A stretch of DNA of 64,000 nt from Robertmurraya kyonggiensis (GCF_005116465.1 NZ_SWBM01000001.1:1302001-1366000), one strand, 5' to 3'. Shown: positions 55,755 to 64,000, counted from the stretch's first letter. The notes: a model not told the origin generated them from the letters alone. A program made the numbers and translations.

Positions 55755-57260
55755 TTACACCTCAAACTCAAATACATAATCAGGCATTTCTAATGTCCCA
55801 TCTACGCAATGCATTTTTATTGAACTAGCACTTTTTTTCGATATTCGGTAGTTAACACCTTGTTCGGTCTTACCTTTCATTTCTTTTCTTCCATTACAAT
55901 ATTGAATCCACTGTAATATATTCGAACGCATAAACGGCTCCACATTTCTTAACTCGGATAAGGTAACCTTCCCCCTACTTATGAGTTCTAATACCATACT
56001 TTCTTCATAGCGTTTTGTGTCCTCTATCTTTTTCAGCTCTTCTAAATCTTCTTGTGACATCTTTACAGAAACTTGCTTCTTCACCCTTTGGGTTACCACA
56101 TCTCTAGCCGTTTTTAACCCTATCATTTCGGGTATATGTTCATACAAAGGCTCTTCTGGATTTACTTCACGCTTTTTATCGGAGTTAAAATATAGAGGCT
56201 TTTCTACATTTGTCATAGCTCCAAAACTCTTTTTACATAATTCGAAATCATTCTCTTCCTTAAACAACCTAGCAATGTGTTCAAAGTCTTTTTTTCTATT
56301 TTTCACTAATCTATTACGCTCACTAATTTGCTCTAAATACTTAGTAAACCTACTGATAGTATCACTTGTCTGTTTAAGTAGATAATCAACGTATCTTTCA
56401 TTAAATTCATCATATACAAACCATTTTCTTAAACCATTCCATTGATTAAAGAATATCTCTCTATATTCTTCGTCAGAGAGTGGCTCATCCAAAGTGGGTT
56501 TGTCTTTTTGAATCTGAATCAACCTAGCAATAACTTTCTCTAGTAGAGAGCGGTTAATCTCTCTGATTGAAACTTCGATACCATATATATTTCTTTGAAT
56601 AGACATAATGAAATCAGTAAGGTAATCCGTAAATCTTCTTCTGAATACCGAAACCTCTTTGTTTTGCATTGCTTCATCAATATTTTTGCTATTTATAACT
56701 CCTAGATAATCCGAAGAGTCTCTTCTTAGCTTTTCGAAACCTTCTAGGATTTGGTCCCACAATTGGCCTATCCGTACCCCATCTTCTATCGTAAATATAT
56801 CTTTTACCTTAAATCTTTCTAGTTCCAGCAACAAAGCAGCCAAAGAGTTCACAAGTTCAGGATCCATTGAGCCATTCACTTTACTTATTTGACTGTTCAT
56901 TCTCTCTAACATACGTTCAAGCTCTATGGTTTCCTCGGTGCATTCATACCTTAATTTCCTCTTATTAAAATCCTCAATCCTAGTTGCATGCCCGGTATCA
57001 GGATGCGCAAGGACATTACCCCATTCCTCTAACCTCTTTAAATCATCTTCTAGTTTTGCGAGATTATAATTCTCAAATAAACCAATTGAATCATTTTTCA
57101 GGATATTCTCTAGGATTGCAGTCGGCAATGCAGGAGGTGCATAGTAAACCACACGCTGTTCATATAAATAATTAATGATGGCAATGTAATGTTGATAATT
57201 ACCCTCAGACAAATATTTAGCTAGAGTTAGTGGCTTAATTAACCTTTGTTCTATGTTCAC
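55755..57260 (-). CDS. jetA: Wadjet kleisin-like subunit JetA
   Basis: A 501-residue helical protein starting at GTG (57258-57260) with only a weak ribosome-binding site. MNIEQRLIKPLTLAKYLSEG and YEQRVVYYAPPALPTAILEN at the N-terminus and a winged-helix-like C-terminus resemble JetA (DUF5716-type), the MukF-like kleisin of the Wadjet complex. It is the first gene of the jetABCD operon. The subtype (II versus III) is not settled by eye: JetA looks like the DUF5716 type and JetD like the DUF2399/TIGR02679 type. Confidence 0.8.
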   Translation of the reverse strand: MNIEQRLIKPLTLAKYLSEGNYQHYIAIINYLYEQRVVYYAPPALPTAILENILKNDSIGLFENYNLAKLEDDLKRLEEWGNVLAHPDTGHATRIEDFNKRKLRYECTEETIELERMLERMNSQISKVNGSMDPELVNSLAALLLELERFKVKDIFTIEDGVRIGQLWDQILEGFEKLRRDSSDYLGVINSKNIDEAMQNKEVSVFRRRFTDYLTDFIMSIQRNIYGIEVSIREINRSLLEKVIARLIQIQKDKPTLDEPLSDEEYREIFFNQWNGLRKWFVYDEFNERYVDYLLKQTSDTISRFTKYLEQISERNRLVKNRKKDFEHIARLFKEENDFELCKKSFGAMTNVEKPLYFNSDKKREVNPEEPLYEHIPEMIGLKTARDVVTQRVKKQVSVKMSQEDLEELKKIEDTKRYEESMVLELISRGKVTLSELRNVEPFMRSNILQWIQYCNGRKEMKGKTEQGVNYRISKKSASSIKMHCVDGTLEMPDYVFEFEV

Positions 57261-57569
57261 TAATATTCACACTCTTTTCTAATAATAGCTTTAATTAAAA
57301 GAATAAATCGGTTTTATTTATGAATTTAAATTAGGTCTTTCACCTAAATTAATAATTATAATATATATAAAATTTTACCATTTTACTTATGTTTACATAA
57401 GGATAATTAACTATTAGATGTAACAAATTGTAAATCTTACTGATCAAGTAATAGTTGGGAATATTTTTAAATATACCCGCTCCTTGTTCCGCAATTAATA
57501 TGGGATTAGAATCTTAATCACAAACTACCACCGCCTTACATAAAAAAATATGATGCTAGTATGGATGTA
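57261..57569. promoter_or_regulatory. Wadjet promoter region with dyads
   Basis: Very AT-rich, no gene. On the minus strand TATAAT-like boxes lie near 57355-57365. TTAGGT-CTTTC-ACCTAA at 57331-57347 is a 6-bp dyad about 70-90 bp before jetA. CTTATGT-TT-ACATAAG near 57386-57401 is a perfect dyad whose half resembles the ACATAAG part of the TnsB-like sites. Either could bind a regulator of the defence operon. Confidence 0.4.
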
Positions 57570-57623
57570 TGGACACAAGTTACTTAAGTCTCTATCATAA
57601 GATTGGAGAGGACGTGTCCGGAA

Positions 57624-57883
57624 TGAAACAGAAGCGTTATAACCAAGAATTTAAACAGACCATTGTAGAGCTCTACAGAACTGGTACATCTGTGAGTGTT
57701 CTTAGTCGCGAGTATGGTGTATCTGAAGTTACGATTTATAAATGGGTCAAAGCACTTACACCTATTGAAAATAGCGGTGGTTTAACACCGACAGAAATTG
57801 CAGAAATTCAAAAGGAAAATCCACGCCTTCAACAGGAGGTAGAGATATTAAAAAAGGCTATGACCATATTTGCGAGAAAGTAA
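57624..57883 (+). CDS. IS3-family transposase OrfA
   Basis: 86 residues from the ATG at 57624 (GGAGAGGACGT upstream). KRYNQEFKQTIVELYRTGTS then YGVSEVTIYKWVKAL is the IS3 helix-turn-helix, followed by a leucine-zipper segment (IAEIQKENPRLQQEVEILKK). The frame is intact, but its OrfB partner is broken, so the element cannot transpose alone. Confidence 0.8.
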
Positions 57884-58742
57884 CAGAGCAAGACATCATC
57901 AACCACACTGAAAAGGAGAAAGAAAACGATCCTATTCAAGTCATGTGTGAGGTGCAAAATGTGATAAGAAGTACGTATTACAGTCATTCCATAAAGTGAA
58001 ATCTTCGTACGTCATCGAAAACGAAGCTATTTTAGCACGCATAAAAATCATTCATGCAGAAAGTAATGTTCGCTATGGTGCACCTAAGATTCATTATATT
58101 TTAACGCAAGAAGGATTTAGGGCTAGCTTGAATCGTGTTCAGCGAATCATGAAAAAGTATCGCCCAACTTCTTCTACTGGGCAAGTCGAATAACGTGAAA
58201 ACTTATTGGAACAGGACTTTGAAACGACCACCATTAATTAGAAATGGGTTGGGGATATTACGTATATTAATACTCTAAGAGTCGGTTGGTGTTACTTAGC
58301 TTCGGTCCTAGATTTGCACAGGAAGAAAATCGTAGGCTATTCATTTTCAACATCAATGTCGACAGAACTTGTTCTGCAAGTTTTAGCGAACGCCATCGAC
58401 GTCCAACAACCAATCGAAAACTTGATTTTGCATACCGATTTAGGCAGCCAATACACGAGTGAAGCCTTTGAAAAAGCTTTGAAGGAAGCTAAAATCCAAC
58501 AATCATTTAGTCGCAAAGGCTGTCCGTATGATAATACTTGCATCGATTCCTTTCCTGCGATATTAAAAAAAGAAGAAGTCTATCAAACTACTTATATGGA
58601 CTTTGAAACAGCACGACTGGCCCTCTTTAGCTACATTGAATCATGGATTGAATCATGGTATAACCGAAGACGAATTCATGGAGCCATCAATTATTTAACG
58701 CCACAGCAATTAGAGGATTGGTGCCGTAAAGAAGCAGCTTGA
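57884..58742 (+). pseudogene. IS3-family transposase OrfB, frameshifted and with two stops
   Basis: The reading frame carries IIN, PIQVMCEVQNVIRSTYY, then is shifted by an apparent one-base loss near 57980 and resumes FHKVKSSYVIENEAILARIK. It meets TAA (58191-58193) after TGQVE and TAG near 58240 (probably CAG originally) before KWVGDITYIN. The DDE region VGWCYLASVLDLHRKKIVGY, HTDLGSQYTS and the final RRRIHGAINYLTPQQ is otherwise preserved. It is inactive. Confidence 0.85.
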
Positions 58743-58816
58743 TTAGAAGATATCGTTTGGCTTTGCGCTTTAAACCCTACTATATATTTTTTGAAACGAC
58801 ATCCATGGGTTGTATT

Positions 58817-58880
58817 TCCTGTGTTCTGCGAAACCAGTCAAGTGTGAATTTTCACTTGACTGGTTTCGCAGAACACAGGA
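58817..58880. repeat. 28-bp perfect hairpin near the IS3 right end
   Basis: 58817-58844 pairs without mismatch with 58853-58880 around the 8-nt loop TGAATTTT. CATCCAT before it and ATGGATG after it extend the symmetry. It lies between the orfB stop and the right inverted repeat, and is far longer than a normal terminator. Confidence 0.9.
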
Positions 58881-59097
58881 CGCTCCATGAATGGATGCCG
58901 TTCTGAAAAAAGACTTAACATATTGGTGTCCAAGATATTGACGTAGATCCATTTATCTATTTTAAAAGAAAGGTTATTCTGTAAATATTTCAGCTGAATG
59001 ACAGTTTAGTATGCTAAGAACAATTAGAAAGGATTAGCAACTGAACGGATTTTTGCTTATCCTTTTCTTGTTGAGACTTAATAGTGAATATTTTTAG

Positions 59098-60287
59098 TCA
59101 ATAGTAGGTATAGTAAGTATTGCTTCCAGTAGTACTTGTTACCCTATGAAAACCGGTCTCTTCTAGTGTGTGAAATAATTTTTCTATAACAGGACCTGTA
59201 TTAACATGACATCCTACTAATTTTTTCATTACATTGTCTACACTTCTAGCAACATTTTCCATTGCATTATCAAATGAAATTTCATCCCAAACAGCATATG
59301 CTGTTTCAGGTATCCTTTCAGAAGCAAAACCGCCACCATTTGATATCCTCAATCCTGGAATAGTTACCTTTTTAGCTGTCCAAGGCATTATTGCATTTCG
59401 TAAACAAACCATCACATCCGCAGCTGAATATTCTTTATCTAAGACTAAGTTAAAACCTAAAATTACTCTTGTAGCTACATCTACAACCATTAACAGCCAT
59501 ATTCTATTTATTACATCTACAACTTCATCACCTTCGATAGTTGTGTACTTGAAGGCAATTTTGATATCAAGTTTATGACCATCAAATTCAACGCGTTCAA
59601 ATGGCCTTACAAGTATTGTATTTTGATTACTGACTCCTGAATCGTTATATAATACTTCAGCATCTGCTCCAAAGTTTTTCACTGCTAAACCAGGATTAGC
59701 TACCTTTAGTTCCTTGATGTATCTATACAAGGATCTTTTTCCATAATCGTCTGAATTGAATGGATAATCCCCCTTTTCGGGAATTTTCCCCTCCTCTTTA
59801 CATACCTTTATAAATTCAAAATGAATGTCCGTTCCTCATTTTACTGGTTGAGAGGGCGTGCTTTTTTTTTATTAAATACTAAGTTATGAATTTGGGTTTT
59901 AATATTTGGATAAATATCAAGCAATCTCATAAAGGCACCTGTTAATTTTTCCGTAACCTCATCAAATCCGTTTATATTTGCTTGCCTTGTATATGGTTTA
60001 ATTCTGTATCGCGGAATCAGTGCTTTATAGCCGTATACACTATTATTTTCATCTTCAGAAATACACCGTTTAAGTAGTCTATAAAGATCAGTATGATTAA
60101 TTCCACATGTCTCACAGATCTCTTCTATTGTTTTCTCACCATCTAAATACATATCAATAACATCTTTTCTTTTTAAAAAAGTATTTCTTTTTTTAGGCTC
60201 TAAGCTATCCTCGTGAACTGTGGGCCACTTTGAACGGTCAAGTTTCTCTTTATCTATGTTGATGTCAGAAAATAAATACCTATTCAT
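59098..60287 (-). pseudogene. tnsB: TnsB-like DDE transposase, frameshifted and C-terminally truncated
   Basis: The N-terminal part (60287 to 59841, starting MNRYLFSDINIDKEKLDRSK) holds the TnsB helix-turn-helix region (RKDVIDMYLDGEKTIEEICE). A stop and frame change near 59830-59843 precede a second open part running TDIHFEFIKVCKEEGKIPEK into the rve core. There LLMVVDVATRVILGF, EISFDNAMENVA and GPVIEKLFHTLEETGF supply the three acidic residues. The product ends TTGSNTYYTYY, losing the Mu-type C-terminal domain. It overlaps tnsA by ATGA. It is not functional. Confidence 0.75.
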
Positions 60288-60919
60288 TTTTCAATTTCAT
60301 CTATATTCAAATCAACATGACCAATATAATATAGATAAAATATAGATAAAATATAGATAAAATATAGATTTAAAAAATGTGAATCTTTCAATTGAATCAA
60401 GATTACTAAATAGTTCACAAAGTGTCTGTTTCTCTTCAATTATTTGGGATTTTACTTTAAATATGTCAAGTTCACTGAGGTTGTTAAACTCTTTTATGTA
60501 GGGGAGTATTGTTTTTAAGTTTTTTAACTTTGGTTGGATTCTAATGTCGTGTTCTGTAAAAATACGGTGGCTGAAATTATTTTCCTTAAACCATTTTTTT
60601 GAATTTTTATTTTTCGTTGTTTTATTTGAGAGGTTTTCAATGTTTTATCATAGACAACCTCTCTAAATTCCTCGTGTCCATCTCTCCATTTAATCCACAT
60701 GTCAAATGTAGACTCATATACTCTATTTTCAACTAATCCTCTTACCTTTCTAGGTTTCTCACAAAATTCTAAAACATCTGGATCAGTTTCAACTAGTATC
60801 CAATTTTCGTATTCCAATTCACTATAAAAGTAAACGTCCCTTCCGATTTTGTGACTATTACAGTTCCATAAATTACTTCGACGTTGTACATTTTTACCTA
60901 GGATAATTGGTTTATACAT
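60284..60919 (-). pseudogene. tnsA: TnsA-like endonuclease, frameshifted
   Basis: The ORF from the ATG at 60919 contains the TnsA N-terminal nuclease motif: YFYSELEYENWILVETDPDV, EFCEKPRKVRGLVENRVYES and TFDMWIKWRDG (Glu and Asp of the active site). In the poly-A run near 60600 one base appears lost. The alternative frame continues KKWFKENNFSHRIFTEHDIR, the TnsA C-terminal helix-turn-helix region. A second frame change lies in the 11-bp tandem repeat at 60330-60369, after which GHVDLNIDEIEK ends in an ATGA overlap with tnsB. Confidence 0.75.
60330..60369. repeat. 11-bp tandem repeat inside tnsA
   Basis: TATAGATAAAA is repeated at 60330, 60341 and 60352, with a partial fourth copy at 60363. 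As 11 is not a multiple of three, copy-number change by slippage shifts the tnsA frame. Confidence 0.9.
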
Positions 60920-61386
60920 AATTCACCTCCATTATCAATTATTACCACACATTTTTTAATATACAGAATAAATAGAATATTTATAAATAAATTAAAAATA
61001 ATGCAATATTTATAAATATTTTGTTACATTTTATCGAATTAATTCAAGATGCTTTTTTTACTCGACTTATGTAGAAAATAGAAAAACATGGTTAGTATAA
61101 CTAACCATTGGAATACCTAATAGTGTTTTAGATTATTTGAAATTTCACCCATTTTTTCTCAACAATGATCTATAAGGGAATTTGTAATTTTTCTGAAAGG
61201 TCATAAATATTTTATATAAAGGTAATTTTAATGTTAAAACGTGGAAACGTAGGGGCTTTAAATACTTTAAGGAATATTTATATAATTTTCAAAATGAAAT
61301 TAAATTAAAGACTAAAATTGTATCGTGGCCTTGTGAGATATATTTTGTCTTAATTTATTTATTATAAAATGAAGGGAGTTAGAAAA
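60920..61386. other. AT-rich spacer with a 21-bp perfect palindrome
   Basis: No gene is supported. ATGGTTAGT-ATA-ACTAACCAT at 61088-61108 is a perfect 9-bp dyad resembling an operator. ACTTATGTA at 61065 and TCAACA at 61159-61164 may be relics of the other transposon end. Confidence 0.45.
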
Positions 61387-61650
61387 ATGAAACAGCCAAA
61401 AATAAAAATATTTGGCCAAATATATAAGGTTATTCAAATTGAGTTTGATAAAAAAAACGGAAAAATTGATAAAATTGTATACCAGGTAAGTATTAACCAA
61501 TACAAAACGGTATTTAGAAGTAACGAGATGATAACTAAATCATTAACTTCAAACTATAAAATAAATGAACCAACAATTCATCCTTATTATAGTTATGCTT
61601 ATGCACCAGATTTAGAGTCTTTACTTGTCAAAAATACCTTTAAAAAGTAA
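61387..61650 (+). CDS. Hypothetical 87-aa protein
   Basis: From the ATG at 61387 (AAGGGAG upstream) the product is an 87-residue beta-rich basic protein: KIKIFGQIYKVIQIEFDKKN, then KIVYQVSINQYKTVFRSNEM, and a Tyr-rich end (HPYYSYAYAPDL). No family is recognised. It lies between the transposon remnant and the Gabija-like module, convergent with the helicase gene. Confidence 0.45.
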   Translation: MKQPKIKIFGQIYKVIQIEFDKKNGKIDKIVYQVSINQYKTVFRSNEMITKSLTSNYKINEPTIHPYYSYAYAPDLESLLVKNTFKK

Positions 61651-61700
61651 TATTAAAAAAGTTAGTGTTCAACATATTAAATGAATAACTTTCTGGATGC

Positions 61701-61731
61701 TATAAAACCGCTCACAATCGGATATGAGCGG
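61701..61731 (-). terminator. Terminator of the helicase gene
   Basis: On the minus strand CCGCTCA pairs with TGAGCGG (7 bp, 10-nt loop) followed by TTTTATA, 53 bp after the helicase stop. Confidence 0.65.
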
Positions 61732-61783
61732 CCAATAAAACATGCAAGAAAACTGATAAGTAATATTGTTAAATTATACAAGG

Positions 61784-63862
61784 TTAAATTGAGGACCTAT
61801 CTTCACAATTGTACGAATATATTTGTCCAAATATATTTTCAATTCCACTTTCAAAATTTGAAATTTCATCTATATAAAATACTCTTAAATTCTTAATTGC
61901 TCTAGAACAGGAAACATACAGCAGATTTTTCACTTTCTCAAATAAATCTTTTTCTGCTCCTTGTAATAAACTTGGATCGGATAAATTCTTAAAGAAAAAA
62001 CTAAAGTAATCCCTAGTTTTTCCAAAAGCATTCTCCATAATTATTATAACATTTTCAAACTCACGACCCTTTGTACCGTGATAAGTATGATAATTTATAT
62101 TCTGCTCTTGTTTATCTATAATAAACTTATACCACAATTCATACTCATCCATCTCAATATCTAATAACTTTTGTATTATTTCATTTGCATAATCAATATT
62201 TTCATCAGTAATATCATTAAATAACTTTTCTAAAAGAAAATTTTTAAAAATTTCACATGAAGTAATCTTATAACCAAATGTCAAATCCATTATTTTTTCA
62301 TAGATTTCATTGTTAACACTTGTATAGTACGCTGATATTGAGGTTATATATTCACCTAGTGTTTTACCCTTATTTTGTTTTAATAAATTTATTAACTTCC
62401 TTAAATCTTCTATATTTAATTTATCGGACAAGCTTTTTTTAGACAATATCTCAAGCACAGGTGTCTTATTATTCAATATATTATTATGTAGTTTTATAAT
62501 ACTAAATAATAATTTAGGGACCTCACCTAACTTTGACAAATCATTATTCAATAATTCTGTATTAAGTTGATTATAGTTAATACCTTTGTATTTACCAGTC
62601 TCTTTAAAAGCTTCATATATATTCTTAAAGCCGCTATATTCTGCTACGACCTTATTTGTTAAGACTAGACAATGAAGTTTATTTGCTGAAGAAATGTTCC
62701 ATTCATGTACGTACTTATTTATAAAGTCCCTAACATTTTCTTGAGCTCCTTTATAGAACTTTATGCTTCCCCCTCCACAATCATTATAAATTGAGACTTG
62801 TTTGATGTTATCGTTTCTAATCTGATTAATAACACTAATAACTTCTTTTGTTGATCTTCTATTAAACTCCTTATTTATCGGTTTTAATCCAATGTGAATA
62901 TCGTTTATTTTACTTCCTACACCGTCATCATAAATATTTTGAGCGGTATCACCAAAGTAACCTATAAAAAGTTTATGTCCAATTTTCTTTGCGTAATTAT
63001 CTAAGGAACTCATTATTGACACAATTTTTTCATTTGTATCCTGATACTCATCAATAAAAACAAAAGGGTATTTATCAATAACTATTTGTTTTAAAGTGTC
63101 ATATTTTTCAATTATTCTTTGACCATATTCTAATAAGGTATCATGACTAATTTTCATATTATGTAGTTGATCATTATTATAGTTAGAAGTGTAATCTACA
63201 AATTTATATTCTTTTTTATTTAAATTGATATTTTCTAAACAAACCAGATTTCTTTCTAATTTGTATATAGTATTTACTATTTTTCTAAAATTACTAACGT
63301 TTTTAAGAATTTCTGGAAAATCTTCTAAAAATGGTTGAAAGGCCATTTTTAAATCTGCTGCTCTAACATTATAATTTTGATAAAATAATTCTTTATTCTC
63401 GAACATTATCCTTTTAAATTTTTCTTTTTTTGCATCATCTAATTCTTGGTATTTTTCAAATTCCTTATTAGTTATAATATTTTTTTGTAAAATTGAAATT
63501 TCTTCTTTCAATTTCTCCTTATGAATCTCCACTAATTCTTTTTGATATTGTTTAATAAGTCCCCAAATTCTTTCGTGAATTGTTGAAACTAATACTATGT
63601 CAGAGTTACCTAATCTCTCTTTGACCTCTTTAGTTGCAACATTAGTATATGTAATACAAATAATTTGTTGATTATGTTTCTTTAAACTCCTCCCATAATT
63701 TCTTATTACATACTTTAAACTCTCAATAAGAGAATATGTTTTACCAGCGCCTGCGCCAGAATTAAATATGATACTTTCACTATTCTCTATAGAATTATAA
63801 ATACTAATTAATGATTGCATTTCCTTTTCTCTATTTGACGGAGATATTATTGATAAACTCAT
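61784..63862 (-). CDS. UvrD/Rep-like SF1 helicase (GajB-like)
   Basis: A 692-residue SF1A helicase. Walker A NSGAGAGKTYSLIE is at 35-46, motif Ia CITYTNVATKEVKERL follows, and Walker B is FVFIDEYQDTN. Motif III reads GYFGDTAQNIY, where GDTAQ replaces the usual GDPQQ. Motif V is YHGTKGREFENVIII and motif VI YVSCSRAIKNLRVFY. It starts one base after the stop of an upstream OLD-like nuclease gene. This two-gene order is that of Gabija and related nuclease-helicase defence systems. It is larger than the roughly 500-residue GajB prototype, so it may belong to a relative. Confidence 0.8.
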   Translation of the reverse strand: MSLSIISPSNREKEMQSLISIYNSIENSESIIFNSGAGAGKTYSLIESLKYVIRNYGRSLKKHNQQIICITYTNVATKEVKERLGNSDIVLVSTIHERIWGLIKQYQKELVEIHKEKLKEEISILQKNIITNKEFEKYQELDDAKKEKFKRIMFENKELFYQNYNVRAADLKMAFQPFLEDFPEILKNVSNFRKIVNTIYKLERNLVCLENINLNKKEYKFVDYTSNYNNDQLHNMKISHDTLLEYGQRIIEKYDTLKQIVIDKYPFVFIDEYQDTNEKIVSIMSSLDNYAKKIGHKLFIGYFGDTAQNIYDDGVGSKINDIHIGLKPINKEFNRRSTKEVISVINQIRNDNIKQVSIYNDCGGGSIKFYKGAQENVRDFINKYVHEWNISSANKLHCLVLTNKVVAEYSGFKNIYEAFKETGKYKGINYNQLNTELLNNDLSKLGEVPKLLFSIIKLHNNILNNKTPVLEILSKKSLSDKLNIEDLRKLINLLKQNKGKTLGEYITSISAYYTSVNNEIYEKIMDLTFGYKITSCEIFKNFLLEKLFNDITDENIDYANEIIQKLLDIEMDEYELWYKFIIDKQEQNINYHTYHGTKGREFENVIIIMENAFGKTRDYFSFFFKNLSDPSLLQGAEKDLFEKVKNLLYVSCSRAIKNLRVFYIDEISNFESGIENIFGQIYSYNCEDRSSI

Positions 63863-63863
63863 C

Positions 63864-64000
63864 TTAATTCTCCTTTACTAACTTTTTTGTTAACCATATT
63901 ATTCCACTCTCAATATATCTTGGCATAGAAGGTGTATTTACCACTTCCTCTTGAATTATCAATTTATATAGTAGCTCATTAGCAAAATCACTTTTGCTTT
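63864..64000 (-). CDS. C-terminus of a probable OLD-family nuclease (GajA-like), cut by window edge
   Basis: Only the last 44 or so codons are visible: KSDFANELLYKLIIQEEV then NTPSMPRYIESGIIWLTKKL. The 'KSDFA...L...I...PRYI...I.W' pattern is typical of the extreme C-terminus of OLD-family ATP-dependent Toprim nucleases. The gene ends TAA one base before the helicase ATG, so the two are coupled. Identity depends on sequence beyond 64000. Confidence 0.55.
   Translation of the reverse strand, partial: SKSDFANELLYKLIIQEEVVNTPSMPRYIESGIIWLTKKLVKEN

Larger units (their letters stand above)
57570..58932 (+). mobile_element. Degenerate IS3-family insertion sequence
   Basis: The left end TGGACACAAGTTACTTAAGT at 57570 and the complement of the right end (TGGACACCAATATGTTAAGT, ending at 58932) are imperfect inverted repeats, giving an element of about 1363 bp. 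It has the two-frame orfA/orfB layout of IS3. orfB carries a frameshift and two nonsense codons. No clear target duplication is visible. It sits between the jetA promoter and the tnsB remnant. Confidence 0.75.
48536..61164. mobile_element. Probable immobilised Tn7-like transposon carrying Wadjet
   Basis: A TGT-starting end with four TnsB-like sites lies at 48536. Broken tnsB and tnsA genes lie near the far side, both transcribed toward that end, as in Tn7 where tnsA is next to the left end. The other boundary is uncertain. TCAACA at 61159-61164 mirrors the TGTTGA terminus, and ACTTATGTA at 61065 resembles one weak TnsB half, but no target duplication is visible. tnsC and later genes are missing, and an IS3-family copy occupies their expected place. 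The cargo is the complete Wadjet cassette. Confidence 0.5.

Noticed and set aside
57570-58932. Target-site duplication of the IS3-family element
   Set aside because: The bases flanking the two inverted repeats do not match, so no duplication could be defined.
60330-60369. CRISPR-like short repeat
   Set aside because: The repeats are 11 bp, directly adjacent and without spacers; it is a slippage tract.
61681-61896. Plus-strand 71-aa ORF
   Set aside because: It overlaps the helicase terminator and its C-terminus, has no ribosome-binding site and shows no recognisable protein pattern.
1-64000. tRNA, rRNA, selB and selC
   Set aside because: Looked for on both strands by motif; no cloverleaf ending in CCA, no rRNA stretch and no SelB-like GTPase was seen. 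selB and selC must lie elsewhere if selenocysteine is used.

Overview
The window comes from a low-GC, endospore-forming member of the Bacillaceae. The evidence is the run of small acid-soluble spore protein genes (sspP, sspO, sspN, tlp) set around acnA, a thioredoxin-like gene, a thioesterase, plsY and parE/parC. This is the gene order of the Bacillus subtilis yne region (sspP-sspO-citB-yneN-sspN-tlp-yneP-yneQ-yneR-yneS-yneT-parE-parC). No rRNA, tRNA or CRISPR array was found.

Region 1 (1-9.1 kb) is ordinary chromosome: a DinB-like fragment, an NTF2-like protein, a bacterial PH-domain protein, oligoendopeptidase F, a DUF2161 protein, a DUF1287 protein, the branched-chain amino acid carrier BrnQ with a candidate CodY box, two small proteins of immunity-type families (YxiJ-like and DUF4275), a pair of membrane proteins and the prolyl isomerase PpiB. 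Region 2 (9.2-12.5 kb) is a PhnCDE-type ABC importer whose binding protein looks more like the putative selenate branch than a true phosphonate binder. Region 3 (12.7-19.9 kb) holds threonine catabolism (kbl-tdh), pseudouridine catabolism (psuK-psuG), a CBS-GGDEF protein and an internally deleted SMP-30 pseudogene.

Region 4 (19.9-24.5 kb) is a selenium locus. selD carries an in-frame TGA (selenocysteine) in its catalytic motif. It is followed by an odd KAS III-like protein with a small partner, a SelW-like selenoprotein with a CxxU motif and a clear bacterial SECIS hairpin, and selA. A third selenoprotein, HesB-like, sits at the yneR position (34.2 kb). Conventional gene calling misses or truncates all three. 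Region 5 (24.5-47.9 kb) is the spore/TCA/topoisomerase IV core, with a tandem AAA+ ATPase, a soluble histidine kinase, a GH18 protein, a staygreen homologue and a subtilisin-like protease. Candidate CcpC, Fur, LexA and sigma-G sites fit the known regulation of the corresponding B. subtilis genes.

Region 6 (about 48.0-64.0 kb) is an AT-rich accessory island. A TGT-type transposon end with four TnsB-like sites (from 48536) is followed by a truncated tyrosine recombinase, a complete four-gene Wadjet cassette (jetA-jetB-jetC-jetD, minus strand) and a decayed IS3-family element with a 28-bp perfect hairpin. Next come frameshifted tnsB and tnsA remnants. The best reading is an immobilised Tn7-like transposon that delivered Wadjet. 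At the right edge an OLD-nuclease-like C-terminus sits directly before a UvrD-like helicase, a Gabija-like second defence module that runs off the window.
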